A stretch of 64,000 nucleotides of DNA, from the NCBI RefSeq assembly GCF_000379065.1, contig NZ_KB900614.1, forward strand, positions 4,552,586 to 4,616,585, in the 5' to 3' direction. Positions 44,478 through 52,827 of the stretch are shown piece by piece. This DNA comes from Salinispora mooreana (GTDB lineage: Bacteria; Actinomycetota; Actinomycetes; Mycobacteriales; Micromonosporaceae). Within the stretch, counting starts at the first letter, position 1. Every line of letters begins with the position of its first letter. A program made the translations under genes and the position numbers. The notes beneath the pieces were generated by a model, which was not told the DNA's origin, did not search any database, and was given only the letters and a program-made list of their open reading frames with translations.

Positions 44478-46022
44478 TCAGTGTGTTTTCTCGGCAGTGA
44501 TGAACACCGCAAGCCCGATTTCGAACTGTTCCCGGACGGTGAAACCCGCCTGGTTCAGCCAACGTGTGAAGGTGCCAATGTCGTACATGCGCAACCCGTG
44601 CTCATGCTGAGGAAAGTGGTGTGAGTGCACGAAGTGCCGGTAGATCGGATCGGTGGCATCCCGGAAGGTGTACGTCGTGAACGTACCGCCCGGGCGCACG
44701 CACCGGCCGATCTCCCTAATCGCGGCCTCAGTGTCATCGAAGAAGGCGTGGGGGCCGTTCCAGCACATGGCGGCGCCGAGTGTGCCGGTGCCGAACGGCA
44801 ACGTGGCGGCGCTGGCCACCACGGCCGGTACTGACGGCAGTCGGTCGCGCAACGCAGCGAGCATCACCGGCATGAGATCCAGGGCGATCACCCGTTCGGC
44901 GCCGACGGCCTCGGCGAGCGCGATGGTCCAGCCTCCAGGGCCGGCGGCGACATCGAGTACCGGGCCCTCGACCGGTCGGACGAGGTCAGCTATGTACTTC
45001 TCCTCTACCGCGGAGCTGACCGGGCCGTCCCAGGCGAAACCACACAGCCGCTTGAAGTGGGGTCGGGCGTGTGCCTCCACGAAGTGACCCATCGTGGAGA
45101 TCTTGGAGAGCTGGAACAGTAGTCCCTCGTCGCGGCCCGCACCCGCCTGCTGGCCAGCCCCGGTGAGGTCGATCATGCCCCGCCTGATCGGGAACCGGGC
45201 GGAGCAGGACGTACACGTCGCCTCGTCGGCCTCGAAAGTGAGCCCACTGGAACACAGCGGGCAGCGGTAGGCAGCCGCGTGCCGTTGCCACAGCTCCACA
45301 TCTGCGTCTTTCGGTTGCGGATGCCGAGGCGCGAGTGAGTCCGGAACAGCCGGTACCGGCTGCCCGTTGCGAAGCGCCCAGTAGGCCTTGGCCCCGGTGA
45401 ACCCAAAGATCGTCTGTGTGTCGTTGTGCCACTGGTCGGCGACCTGTGCGGGAGCCAATGACCTGACCCAGGCCCGGTCGAACTCGAGTTCCGCCTCATC
45501 CATGTTCCACGCCGTGGGGTGGGGGAAGACTCGGCCTACTGTCGGGGCCGGGTCAGCGGGATCGAAGGCACGCAGCGATCGGTCCAGCCGGGACAGATCA
45601 TCGGCGCCGGCTCCCACCGCACGGGCAGTGGCGAGGATCCGGGAACGCTCGGTCGGGAAGTGTGACATCAGGTACAGCAGCGCCTGCCACAAGCCCTTTT
45701 CGTGCTCAGCATCCCGCCAGAGATCAAGTAGGTGGTCAAGGTGGGGGTGAATTGCGGTGCCGACTGGACCATCTGTCCGCGGATACTCTGTCTCCACGAG
45801 TAGGCCGAGCAGAATGACGAGGTCGCCCTTCTGGCGCTCCTCGCCGTGCTGCATCGCCGACAGTAGTAGCGGAACGGCATCGATCGCCGAGTCAGTTGCC
45901 TGTCCACCTTGCCACAGCGCGGCGACCAGCTGCTGATAGGCCGCCTCGACCCGGTGCGCCGGTGCGTTCTCGAACGAACGCAGTAGCGCTGCGGCCGGGT
46001 GGTCTACGCCGAAATTGGTCAT
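44478..46022 (-). CDS. Multi-domain SAM methyltransferase with zinc ribbon
   Basis: A 514-residue protein. Residues 1-150 are helical and HEAT-like (AAYQQLVAALWQGG and LWQALLYLMSHFPTER). A zinc ribbon follows at about 245-275 with CPLCSSG and CTSC. A class I methyltransferase domain begins near 335 with PVLDVAAGPGGWTIALAE and contains MCWNGPHAFFDD. AAGGGGAA precedes ATG 46022. The N-terminal extension is not part of ordinary small-molecule methyltransferases. It starts the minus-strand operon that also contains the radical SAM gene. Confidence 0.8.
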   Translation of the reverse strand: MTNFGVDHPAAALLRSFENAPAHRVEAAYQQLVAALWQGGQATDSAIDAVPLLLSAMQHGEERQKGDLVILLGLLVETEYPRTDGPVGTAIHPHLDHLLDLWRDAEHEKGLWQALLYLMSHFPTERSRILATARAVGAGADDLSRLDRSLRAFDPADPAPTVGRVFPHPTAWNMDEAELEFDRAWVRSLAPAQVADQWHNDTQTIFGFTGAKAYWALRNGQPVPAVPDSLAPRHPQPKDADVELWQRHAAAYRCPLCSSGLTFEADEATCTSCSARFPIRRGMIDLTGAGQQAGAGRDEGLLFQLSKISTMGHFVEAHARPHFKRLCGFAWDGPVSSAVEEKYIADLVRPVEGPVLDVAAGPGGWTIALAEAVGAERVIALDLMPVMLAALRDRLPSVPAVVASAATLPFGTGTLGAAMCWNGPHAFFDDTEAAIREIGRCVRPGGTFTTYTFRDATDPIYRHFVHSHHFPQHEHGLRMYDIGTFTRWLNQAGFTVREQFEIGLAVFITAEKTH

Positions 46023-46660
46023 GCGCGTTCCCCTTCTGAAGGGCCATGGGACAGGTACCGCCGAAAGAGCCGCTCTGCCGCCGGGTATTCGGCGTCACGA
46101 TCAGTATGGATCTTCCCAGCGCATCAATTGTGTCTGTTGAATATGATCTCGGCGTCTTCGAGAATGCGCTACGGAGATAGGTGATCCGGCTGCCCCGACC
46201 CTTCGTTAGCTAACGAATGTCGCCCCCCGGGAGGCGAACGGCGCCAGCGCCTGCCGGTTCCGATGTCTTCCGTGATCTGGCCTCCGGGAGTAGGTAGTCA
46301 CACCATGGTGGGGTGCTCGCAGTACGCCGGTTCCCGGCGGGCGGCGTGATGGTGCCGGCCGGAGAGCCGCGGACAGCCGGGTCCAGGACTCTTGGGCATG
46401 TCGACTCTTTGTCGCCTGGTGCCCCTTGCCCGGCTCACGTCGTGATCGTGCCCCCCAACGCCGCTGACCGTCGACTCCGAGTGTGCCAACCCGTGGCAGA
46501 CGCACCAGTACTTTCGGCAACGTGGAGGAAGACCACCTCCTGTCTTCTGCTGAGACTGATTCGGGCGGAGTGCCCCACGGCGTAGTGGTGCGGAGACCAC
46601 GAGGCGCTCACGTGCAGCACCGTGTCTACCCCGCGCAGCCGTACCGAAAGGAGCCTCGCG
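46023..46660. promoter_or_regulatory. Divergent intergenic region
   Basis: About 640 bases between divergent biosynthetic operons (methyltransferases leftward, NRPS rightward). No convincing gene is inside; open frames on both strands lack ribosome binding sites and homology. It contains the palindrome at 46202-46217 and must hold promoters for both operons. Confidence 0.55.
46202..46217. promoter_or_regulatory. Perfect 16-bp palindrome, probable operator
   Basis: TTCGTTAGCTAACGAA is fully self-complementary and AT-rich compared with its surroundings. It lies in a divergent promoter region, the usual place for a TetR-type operator. No TetR gene is present in the cluster part seen here; the AraC-type gene at 57121 usually would use direct-repeat sites. 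Confidence 0.6.
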
Positions 46661-48460
46661 ATGGAGCCGTCGTCGTCGATCCAGGAACGTTTCGCTGCGG
46701 TAGTGCGGCGCTTCCCCGACGGACCTGCGATCACCGGTGGCGGAACCACGTTGTCGTACCGTGAGCTCGATGTGGCTGCGGAGCAGTTCGCCGGTCGGCT
46801 CCGTCTCCTTGGAGTACGTTCGGGCGACACGGTGGCGGTGCTGACCGGGCGGACCGCTGACGTGGCGATCGTCCTACTCGGAGTGCTGCGCGCCGGCGCG
46901 TGCTACGTCCCCTTGCACGATGGCTATCCGACCGAGCGGCTCGGCTTCATCGTCGAGGAGTGCCGGGCGCGGGTCCTGGTCACCGACCAGGCGACATCTC
47001 GGGGGAAGGTGCTGCCCAGCACCGAGCAGGTACTCGTCGTCGATGGCGCCAGCATCGCCAGTGAGGCGGCACCATCGCGGTTGGCGTCCACGGTTGGCCC
47101 AGACGAAACGGCCTACATCATGTACACGTCGGGATCGACCGGGAGGCCGAAGGGCGTCGCGGTGCCACACCGCGCGGTAGTCAGCTTGGCCGAGGACTCG
47201 CTGTGGGACTCGGGTCGGCACGACACGATCCTTTCCGTCGCACCATTTGGTTTCGGCGTGGCCGCGTACGAGCTGTGGGTGCCGTTGCTACGCGGCGGCC
47301 ACGTGGTCGTGGCACCGACAACAACCTTTGACCTGCCCTCCCTACGTCTATGGATCGAGCAGTACAGTATTTCTGCGCTGCACGTGACGGCCGGACTCTT
47401 CCGCGTTCTTGCGCACGAGGATCCCACCGTGCTGTCCACCGTTCGTGAGGTGTTGACCGGTGGCGATGTCATTTCCCCGGCCGCGGTTCGTGCCGTGCTT
47501 GAGGCGAATCAGGGCCTGGTGGTGCGCGCGATGTACGGTGCGACGGAAACTTCGTCGTTCGTCCTGAGCGCAGCCGTCACCGTACCGGACGAGGTCGGCA
47601 CACCCGTCCCGGTCGGCGTGCCGCTACGGGACGTGCATGCCTACCTGCTCGACGAGCGGCTCACACCAGTTCCACCAGGTCAGGAAGGTGAGCTCTATCT
47701 CGCCGGACCGCGGCTGGCCCAGGGGTACATCGGACGGCCGGACCTGACCGCGGATCGCTTTGTCGCGGACCCGTTCGGCACCGGAACGCAGATGTATCGG
47801 ACCGGGGACGTCATGTATCGCAAGCCCGACGGGCAGTACGAGTTCGTCTTCCGTATCGGTGAGCAGATAAAGATCCGCGGCTTCCGGGTCGAACCACGGG
47901 AGATCGAGGCCGCGTTGACCCGCTGCGTCGGAGTCGCCGATGCCGCCGTCTCGGCCCGAGCGGGCCCGGCGGGGGAGAAGCGGCTGGTCGCCTACCTCGT
48001 CGGTCCACCCGACCTGGATCTCAACGCCGTCCGCGTGCAGGTTGCGCGATCACTACCGGAATACATGATCCCGACAGCTCTCGTCGTCCTTGACGCGCTA
48101 CCGCTTACCAAAAACGGCAAGCTCGATCGCACCGCGTTGCCCGAGCCTGAGCCATCCGGTCCACCATACAGGGCTCCCCGCACTGACCGGCAACGAATCC
48201 TGTGCGAGCTGTTCGCTGAGGTCCTGGAGGTTGACACCGTTGGCATTGAACACAGCTTTTTCGACCTCAATGGCCAATCACTGAGCGCCATCAAACTGGT
48301 TGGTCGGATTCGAGCGGCGTTGACGGTCGACGTCTCGGTAGGTGACCTGTTTGACGCACCAACCGTCGCCGAACTCGACGCGGTCATCGACGGGCTCGGC
48401 ACCGCGGAGCCGGAAGGTTCGGACAATGCTATTTCTGCGATCCGGGGCGGTGCGTCATGA
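46661..48460 (+). CDS. NRPS adenylation-thiolation didomain
   Basis: A 599-residue protein. Adenylation motifs are TAYIMYTSGSTGRPKGVAV (A2-A3), YGATETS (A5), GELYLAGPRLAQGY (A6), YRTGD (A7), RIGEQIKIRGFRVEPREIE (A8) and LPLTKNGKLDR (A10). A carrier domain follows with FFDLNGQSLSAIKLV, the serine being the phosphopantetheine site. In the A4 region (FGFGVAAYELW) the place of the substrate-amine-binding Asp235 seems to be Gly199, which argues against an ordinary alpha-amino acid. GAAAGGAG precedes ATG 46661. Its stop overlaps the MbtH-condensation gene (ATGA). Confidence 0.9.
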   Translation: MEPSSSIQERFAAVVRRFPDGPAITGGGTTLSYRELDVAAEQFAGRLRLLGVRSGDTVAVLTGRTADVAIVLLGVLRAGACYVPLHDGYPTERLGFIVEECRARVLVTDQATSRGKVLPSTEQVLVVDGASIASEAAPSRLASTVGPDETAYIMYTSGSTGRPKGVAVPHRAVVSLAEDSLWDSGRHDTILSVAPFGFGVAAYELWVPLLRGGHVVVAPTTTFDLPSLRLWIEQYSISALHVTAGLFRVLAHEDPTVLSTVREVLTGGDVISPAAVRAVLEANQGLVVRAMYGATETSSFVLSAAVTVPDEVGTPVPVGVPLRDVHAYLLDERLTPVPPGQEGELYLAGPRLAQGYIGRPDLTADRFVADPFGTGTQMYRTGDVMYRKPDGQYEFVFRIGEQIKIRGFRVEPREIEAALTRCVGVADAAVSARAGPAGEKRLVAYLVGPPDLDLNAVRVQVARSLPEYMIPTALVVLDALPLTKNGKLDRTALPEPEPSGPPYRAPRTDRQRILCELFAEVLEVDTVGIEHSFFDLNGQSLSAIKLVGRIRAALTVDVSVGDLFDAPTVAELDAVIDGLGTAEPEGSDNAISAIRGGAS

Positions 48461-49962
48461 TTGATCCCTTCGAGGTGCCCGACGCCACCTTTGTTGTCCT
48501 CACGAACGAGGCTGCCCAACACTCGCTCTGGCCTTCCGCTCTTTCCCCACCCCCGGGATGGGACCGGATGTACGGGCCGGCAAGCAAACTACGGTGCCAG
48601 CGCTACATCGACGCCTACGGCAGGACCAAGGGGCCGGTGGTTACGGCCGGGCTGTCGGCCAATCAGGAGTTCCTCCTCGGATTCGACCGTGGCGACACTG
48701 ACGGTGCCTTCGGCGAGCGGCATACCCTGGCCGGTGCGTGGTGGATCAGGGGGGAAGTCGACACAGTCGCACTGCGTGCCGCGCTCGACGCCGTCGTGGC
48801 GCGACACGAGATACTGCGTACCCTGCTGGTGGCCGACGATGGCGGCCACCGCCAGGTGATTCACCCGGCACAGCCGGTCCGCCTCGTGCTGCGCGACCTT
48901 TCGGGCATCGCCCTCGCCGACCGGCCGGCCCGGGCCGAGCAACTGCTCAACGAGGTGGACGCGGAGCCGTTTCCGGTGCGAGAACTTCCGCACCTACGCG
49001 CGGTGCTCGGTCGATTCGATCCGGGGGAGGCGGTGCTCGTGCTCGCGACGCATCACACCGCAACCGATGCCTGGTCGATGGAGGTACTGATGCGTGACGT
49101 GTCCGCCGCGTACACCGCGGCGGAGCCACTGCCTCCAGCGACGCAGTATCGGGAGTTCGCGGCGTGGGAATCCACCTCGGAAGCGACTTCTGGTAACGAA
49201 CGGGCGCGTGGCTACTGGCGGCAGGCACTGGCCGATGCCACCGTGACCGGGCTGCCCACCGACCGTCCGCTCCGCCCCGGCCATCCTGACGCCTATGCGG
49301 TGCAGCGTTTCGTTCTCGACCCCGAGCTGTCGAGTGGGGTGACGGCACACGCGCGTGCCATGCGCAGCTCTCCGTTCATGGTGCTGCTAGCGGCGTATCA
49401 CACCTATCTCTGGCAGCGTCTGGGCCGCTGTGATCTGGTGACACCCACCTTCGCGGCGGGCCGACAGAACGACCGTTTCGGGGCCACGGTGGGCCCGATC
49501 TTCAACATGGTGCCGCTACGCACCGACCTCAACGGCTGCCGGACCTTCAATGACGTGCTGCGGCGGACTCGCCGCACCTGTGTCGAGGCGTACGCCAACG
49601 AACTCTCCTTCGCCGAGGTCGCGCAGCTCGTCCCGAAAATCACCGAGACCTTCACGGATTCGACCGTGGCTGTCGCCGCCTTCGAGGTCCTGCAATATCC
49701 CCCAACCGGCCGGACGGTCCGCCTGGGCGCGGCCGTGGTCACGCCGTTGCGCGATCGGCGAGTGTCCCAGGACGTCAGTTCGGCCATCCCCGACGGTGCC
49801 CTGTGGGCGCTGGACATCACCCCTGCTGGGGAAATCGTCGGAAGCCTCAAGTACAACCGCGTCACCTTCGACGACGACACTATCGCCGACATCGTCGCCG
49901 GCTTCCAGGCCGTGCTGCGTGCCGCCTGCGCGGCCCCCGACGCTCCACTGCCGCCGATGTGA
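48457..49962 (+). CDS. MbtH-like domain fused to an NRPS condensation domain
   Basis: A 501-residue protein. Residues 1-55 are MbtH-like: PFEVPDATFVVLTNEAAQHS, SLWPSALSPPPGWDRMYGP and the terminal CQRYIDAYG. A condensation domain fills the rest, with the catalytic HHTATD at 199-204 and later motifs RFGATVGPIFNMVPLRTD. MbtH proteins activate adenylation domains; here the adjacent A-T protein overlaps by four bases and is the evident partner. Free-standing C domains of this sort, such as SgcC5, can join a carrier-bound acyl group to an alcohol or amine on a polyketide core. Fusion of MbtH to a C domain is unusual. Confidence 0.9.
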   Translation: MIDPFEVPDATFVVLTNEAAQHSLWPSALSPPPGWDRMYGPASKLRCQRYIDAYGRTKGPVVTAGLSANQEFLLGFDRGDTDGAFGERHTLAGAWWIRGEVDTVALRAALDAVVARHEILRTLLVADDGGHRQVIHPAQPVRLVLRDLSGIALADRPARAEQLLNEVDAEPFPVRELPHLRAVLGRFDPGEAVLVLATHHTATDAWSMEVLMRDVSAAYTAAEPLPPATQYREFAAWESTSEATSGNERARGYWRQALADATVTGLPTDRPLRPGHPDAYAVQRFVLDPELSSGVTAHARAMRSSPFMVLLAAYHTYLWQRLGRCDLVTPTFAAGRQNDRFGATVGPIFNMVPLRTDLNGCRTFNDVLRRTRRTCVEAYANELSFAEVAQLVPKITETFTDSTVAVAAFEVLQYPPTGRTVRLGAAVVTPLRDRRVSQDVSSAIPDGALWALDITPAGEIVGSLKYNRVTFDDDTIADIVAGFQAVLRAACAAPDAPLPPM

Positions 49963-49988
49963 GCCGCTCACCGGAGAGGAATGAGGCG

Positions 49989-51230
49989 ATGGCGATCAAT
50001 GACCGTGACAGTGGCTCTCGGGAATCGGCATTGGTAGGGGTCGGCCTGGCACCGGGCGCGAGCGCGGTGGTGGCCCGTGCCGAGGCCATGACGGCGTATC
50101 TCGTCGCCCGCCAGGGCGAAACGGAACAGCGCACGTACTACGGGGAGGACGTGCACGAGAGATTTGTCGAGGCGGGCTTCTACAAGATCCTGGTTCCCCG
50201 CCGTTACGGCGGGCTCGAACTCGGCGTCGAAACCTTCGCGCAGGTCGGCATGGCGCTGGCGCGTGGCTGTCCGTCAACGGGCTGGATGTATGTCTTTGGC
50301 GCTGCGCATGCGCTGGCGGTCGCCACCCTGTTCGAGGGGCCAGTCCAGGCAGAACTCTTCGGCGACGGGCACTTCATCTGCCCCATGACCGTCGCACCCA
50401 GCGGCGTTGCCCGCCGATCCGGAGACGGCTGGATCGTTACGGGTAACTTCCGATACTGCTCCGGCGTGCCGTATGCCACCCACTTCATGGGCCACGCGCT
50501 TGTTGACGAGGGGAATGGTTCCCCGCCATCGCCGTCGCTGTTCGTCCTCCCCCGGTCGCAGTGGCACCAGGAAGATGACTGGGGCGCGCAGCTCGGCCTG
50601 CGTGGCAGCGGGTCACACAGTATTACGGTGCGCGACGCGTACGTACCCGCGGAGCATGTGCTCCACGGTCACTTCAGCCAGTTCGACGTCAGTCATGGTA
50701 CGCCGGGCCGCGGCCTGCACGACAATCCGGAGTACGGCGGCGGCCCGCTCAGCTTCATGCTGCTCGAGATCGGGCTGCTCGGTGTGGGCATGGCGGCCGG
50801 TGCCGTCGATGCGTACGAAGACCTGATGCGGAGCCGAACCACGATCTTCGGCACGCCGGTCATTCGTACCGCGGATCCGGACTATCAACAGCACTACGGC
50901 ATGGCGGTGGGCATGGTGGCCACCGCCGAAACGGCTGTACTTGGTGCGATGCGGCATTGGCGTGAGTTGAGTGCCCGTGGCGCTGCAGCCGTCACCCGCG
51001 AGCAGGAACTGCGTCTCGCCGGCATCGGGCGAGAGGCGTTTCGGCTGAGCTGGCGAGCCGTGGCGGAGCACCTGTTCCCGAGTGCCGGGTCGAGCGCAGC
51101 GCTCGCTGGGGAACGCATGGAACGAGTCTGGCGTGATATGTCAACCGTGCACAGTCATGCCGGGCTCGGAGTTTTCCTGTCCACGATTGCCAACCGTGAG
51201 CTGGCAAAAGAGCACTTTGGCGGTGGCTGA
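49989..51230 (+). CDS. Flavin-dependent monooxygenase, acyl-CoA-dehydrogenase fold (group D)
   Basis: A 413-residue protein. YYGEDVHERFVEAGFYKILV and PRRYGGLELGVETFAQV form the N-terminal helical domain, GWIVTGNFRYCSGVPYATHF the middle beta domain, LGLRGSGSHSITVRDAYVP the flavin-contact region, and the helical C-terminal part fits the type-2 C-terminal domain of HsaA/DszC-like monooxygenases. The lack of a catalytic Glu in dehydrogenase position cannot be checked by eye. GAGAGGAA precedes ATG 49989. It is third in the NRPS operon and probably hydroxylates an aromatic or carrier-bound unit with reduced flavin. Confidence 0.8.
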   Translation: MAINDRDSGSRESALVGVGLAPGASAVVARAEAMTAYLVARQGETEQRTYYGEDVHERFVEAGFYKILVPRRYGGLELGVETFAQVGMALARGCPSTGWMYVFGAAHALAVATLFEGPVQAELFGDGHFICPMTVAPSGVARRSGDGWIVTGNFRYCSGVPYATHFMGHALVDEGNGSPPSPSLFVLPRSQWHQEDDWGAQLGLRGSGSHSITVRDAYVPAEHVLHGHFSQFDVSHGTPGRGLHDNPEYGGGPLSFMLLEIGLLGVGMAAGAVDAYEDLMRSRTTIFGTPVIRTADPDYQQHYGMAVGMVATAETAVLGAMRHWRELSARGAAAVTREQELRLAGIGREAFRLSWRAVAEHLFPSAGSSAALAGERMERVWRDMSTVHSHAGLGVFLSTIANRELAKEHFGGG

Positions 51231-51270
51231 TCGCATGCCGCCGACTGATACCCGGAGAGAGGAGCTCGCA

Positions 51271-52515
51271 ATGCACGAGACATGCCCTGTCCTCGACACC
51301 GCCGGTCGCGATATACACGGTGAGTCCGACCGGCTGCGGCAGCGCGGTGCCGCGGTCAAGGTCAAGCTGCCTGGCGGTGTACTCGCGTGGGCGGTTACCG
51401 GCCACTCTGCAATCAAGAAGGTGCTGCTGGACCCGAACGTTACCAAGAATGCCCGTGCCCACTGGCCAGCGTTCATCAACGGCGAGATCCCGATGGACTG
51501 GGAGCTGATCAGCTGGGTCGCGATGGACAACATGGTCACGGCGTACGGCGCTCACCTGCTCCAGCTCCGCAAGCTGTCTGCCAAAGCATTTACTCCGCAT
51601 CGGGTGGAGATGATGCGTCCACGGGTCGTCGCGTTGGTCAACCAGCTACTGGACGACCTGACCGCGGGCGGGGATGAGGTCGTAGACCTGCGGGAGCGCT
51701 TCTGCTACCCGTTGCCGGCGCTCACCGTAGCCGACCTCATTGGCATGTCAGAAGAGCACCGTCAGCAGACCGCGAAGGCCATGGACATGATGGTCGACAC
51801 CACGGTCACCCCGGCGCAGGCGCAGGAGACCCTCGCCGGTTGGCGGGGGGCGATGGCGGAGCTTATCGCCGAGAAGCGCCGCAATCCCGGTGAGGACATT
51901 GCCAGTGATCTTATCGCCGCGCGCGATGACGAGAACGGTGCCAAGCTCACCGACACCGAATTGACGGACACCATTTTCGCGATCCTGGGCGCCGGCTCGG
52001 AGACCACGATCAATTTTATCGACAATGCGGTAACGGCGCTGCTGAGCCATCCAGACCAGCTGGCGATGGTCCGCTCTGGCCAGATCAGTTGGGCCGAGGT
52101 GATCGAGGAGACGCTGCGGGTCGAATGCCCCCTGGGAAGCCTGCCGTTACGTTACGCCGTAACCGACATCGAGCTCGAGGGAGTGACTATCCCGAAGGGG
52201 GATCCGATCCTCGTCAACTACGCCGCTGCCGGCCGGGACCCCGCCCTACACGGGGAGACCGCAGGGCAGTTCGATGTCACTCGTCCGGACAAGGAGCACA
52301 TCTCCTTCGGTCGTGGGCCGCACTACTGTCTCGGCGCCGGCATAGCTCGGATGGTTGCTACCGTCGGTCTCTCGACGCTCTTTGAGCGGTTCCCGGACCT
52401 GGCGCTCGCCGTGCCGAAGGGGGAACTGCAACCACTGCCAACATTCATCATGAACGGTCACCGTGCGCTGCCGGTGCGGCTCGGGGTGCACCGGCGGGCC
52501 GCAGTAGCCGGTTAG
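51271..52515 (+). CDS. Cytochrome P450
   Basis: A 414-residue P450. The I-helix oxygen motif is ILGAGSETT, the K-helix EETLRVE provides ExxR, and the haem-thiolate loop is FGRGPHYCLGAGIAR. Residue pattern fits bacterial class I P450s that take electrons from ferredoxin; no ferredoxin gene is adjacent. GAGAGGAG precedes ATG 51271. Last gene of the plus-strand NRPS operon, followed directly by a hairpin. Likely a tailoring hydroxylase or epoxidase. Confidence 0.92.
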   Translation: MHETCPVLDTAGRDIHGESDRLRQRGAAVKVKLPGGVLAWAVTGHSAIKKVLLDPNVTKNARAHWPAFINGEIPMDWELISWVAMDNMVTAYGAHLLQLRKLSAKAFTPHRVEMMRPRVVALVNQLLDDLTAGGDEVVDLRERFCYPLPALTVADLIGMSEEHRQQTAKAMDMMVDTTVTPAQAQETLAGWRGAMAELIAEKRRNPGEDIASDLIAARDDENGAKLTDTELTDTIFAILGAGSETTINFIDNAVTALLSHPDQLAMVRSGQISWAEVIEETLRVECPLGSLPLRYAVTDIELEGVTIPKGDPILVNYAAAGRDPALHGETAGQFDVTRPDKEHISFGRGPHYCLGAGIARMVATVGLSTLFERFPDLALAVPKGELQPLPTFIMNGHRALPVRLGVHRRAAVAG

Positions 52516-52537
52516 CCCTCAGCCATCGCGACGATCG

Positions 52538-52572
52538 CCCGTTGAAGCCGCAGGTGATGTGGCTTCAACGGG
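52538..52572. terminator. Terminator hairpin after the P450 gene
   Basis: CCCGTTGAAGCC (52538-52549) and GGCTTCAACGGG (52561-52572) pair perfectly around an 11-base loop. It closes the plus-strand operon. The next 255 bases before the convergent FAD monooxygenase stop show no gene. Confidence 0.88.
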
Positions 52573-52827
52573 CTGACACATGTGCGCAGCTTTTGCGCTT
52601 GTCGGGTAGACCGCCACTGCGGTGTGCCACCGGCACTGTCAGTCCGGTGAGTACGCCTGCAAGGCGGTGCCGGACGGGAGGGAAGCGGTGGGTGCGGTGC
52701 ACAGGACAGCAGCAGCTACGGCGCCCCGCAATGGAGCATGGCGACGCCGTGAGCTGCCGACGGAGGCGAGGCCGCACCGACCCGGGGTGTGGAGGTAGGC
52801 GGTGCGGCCACCTCGTGGCGGGCGTGC

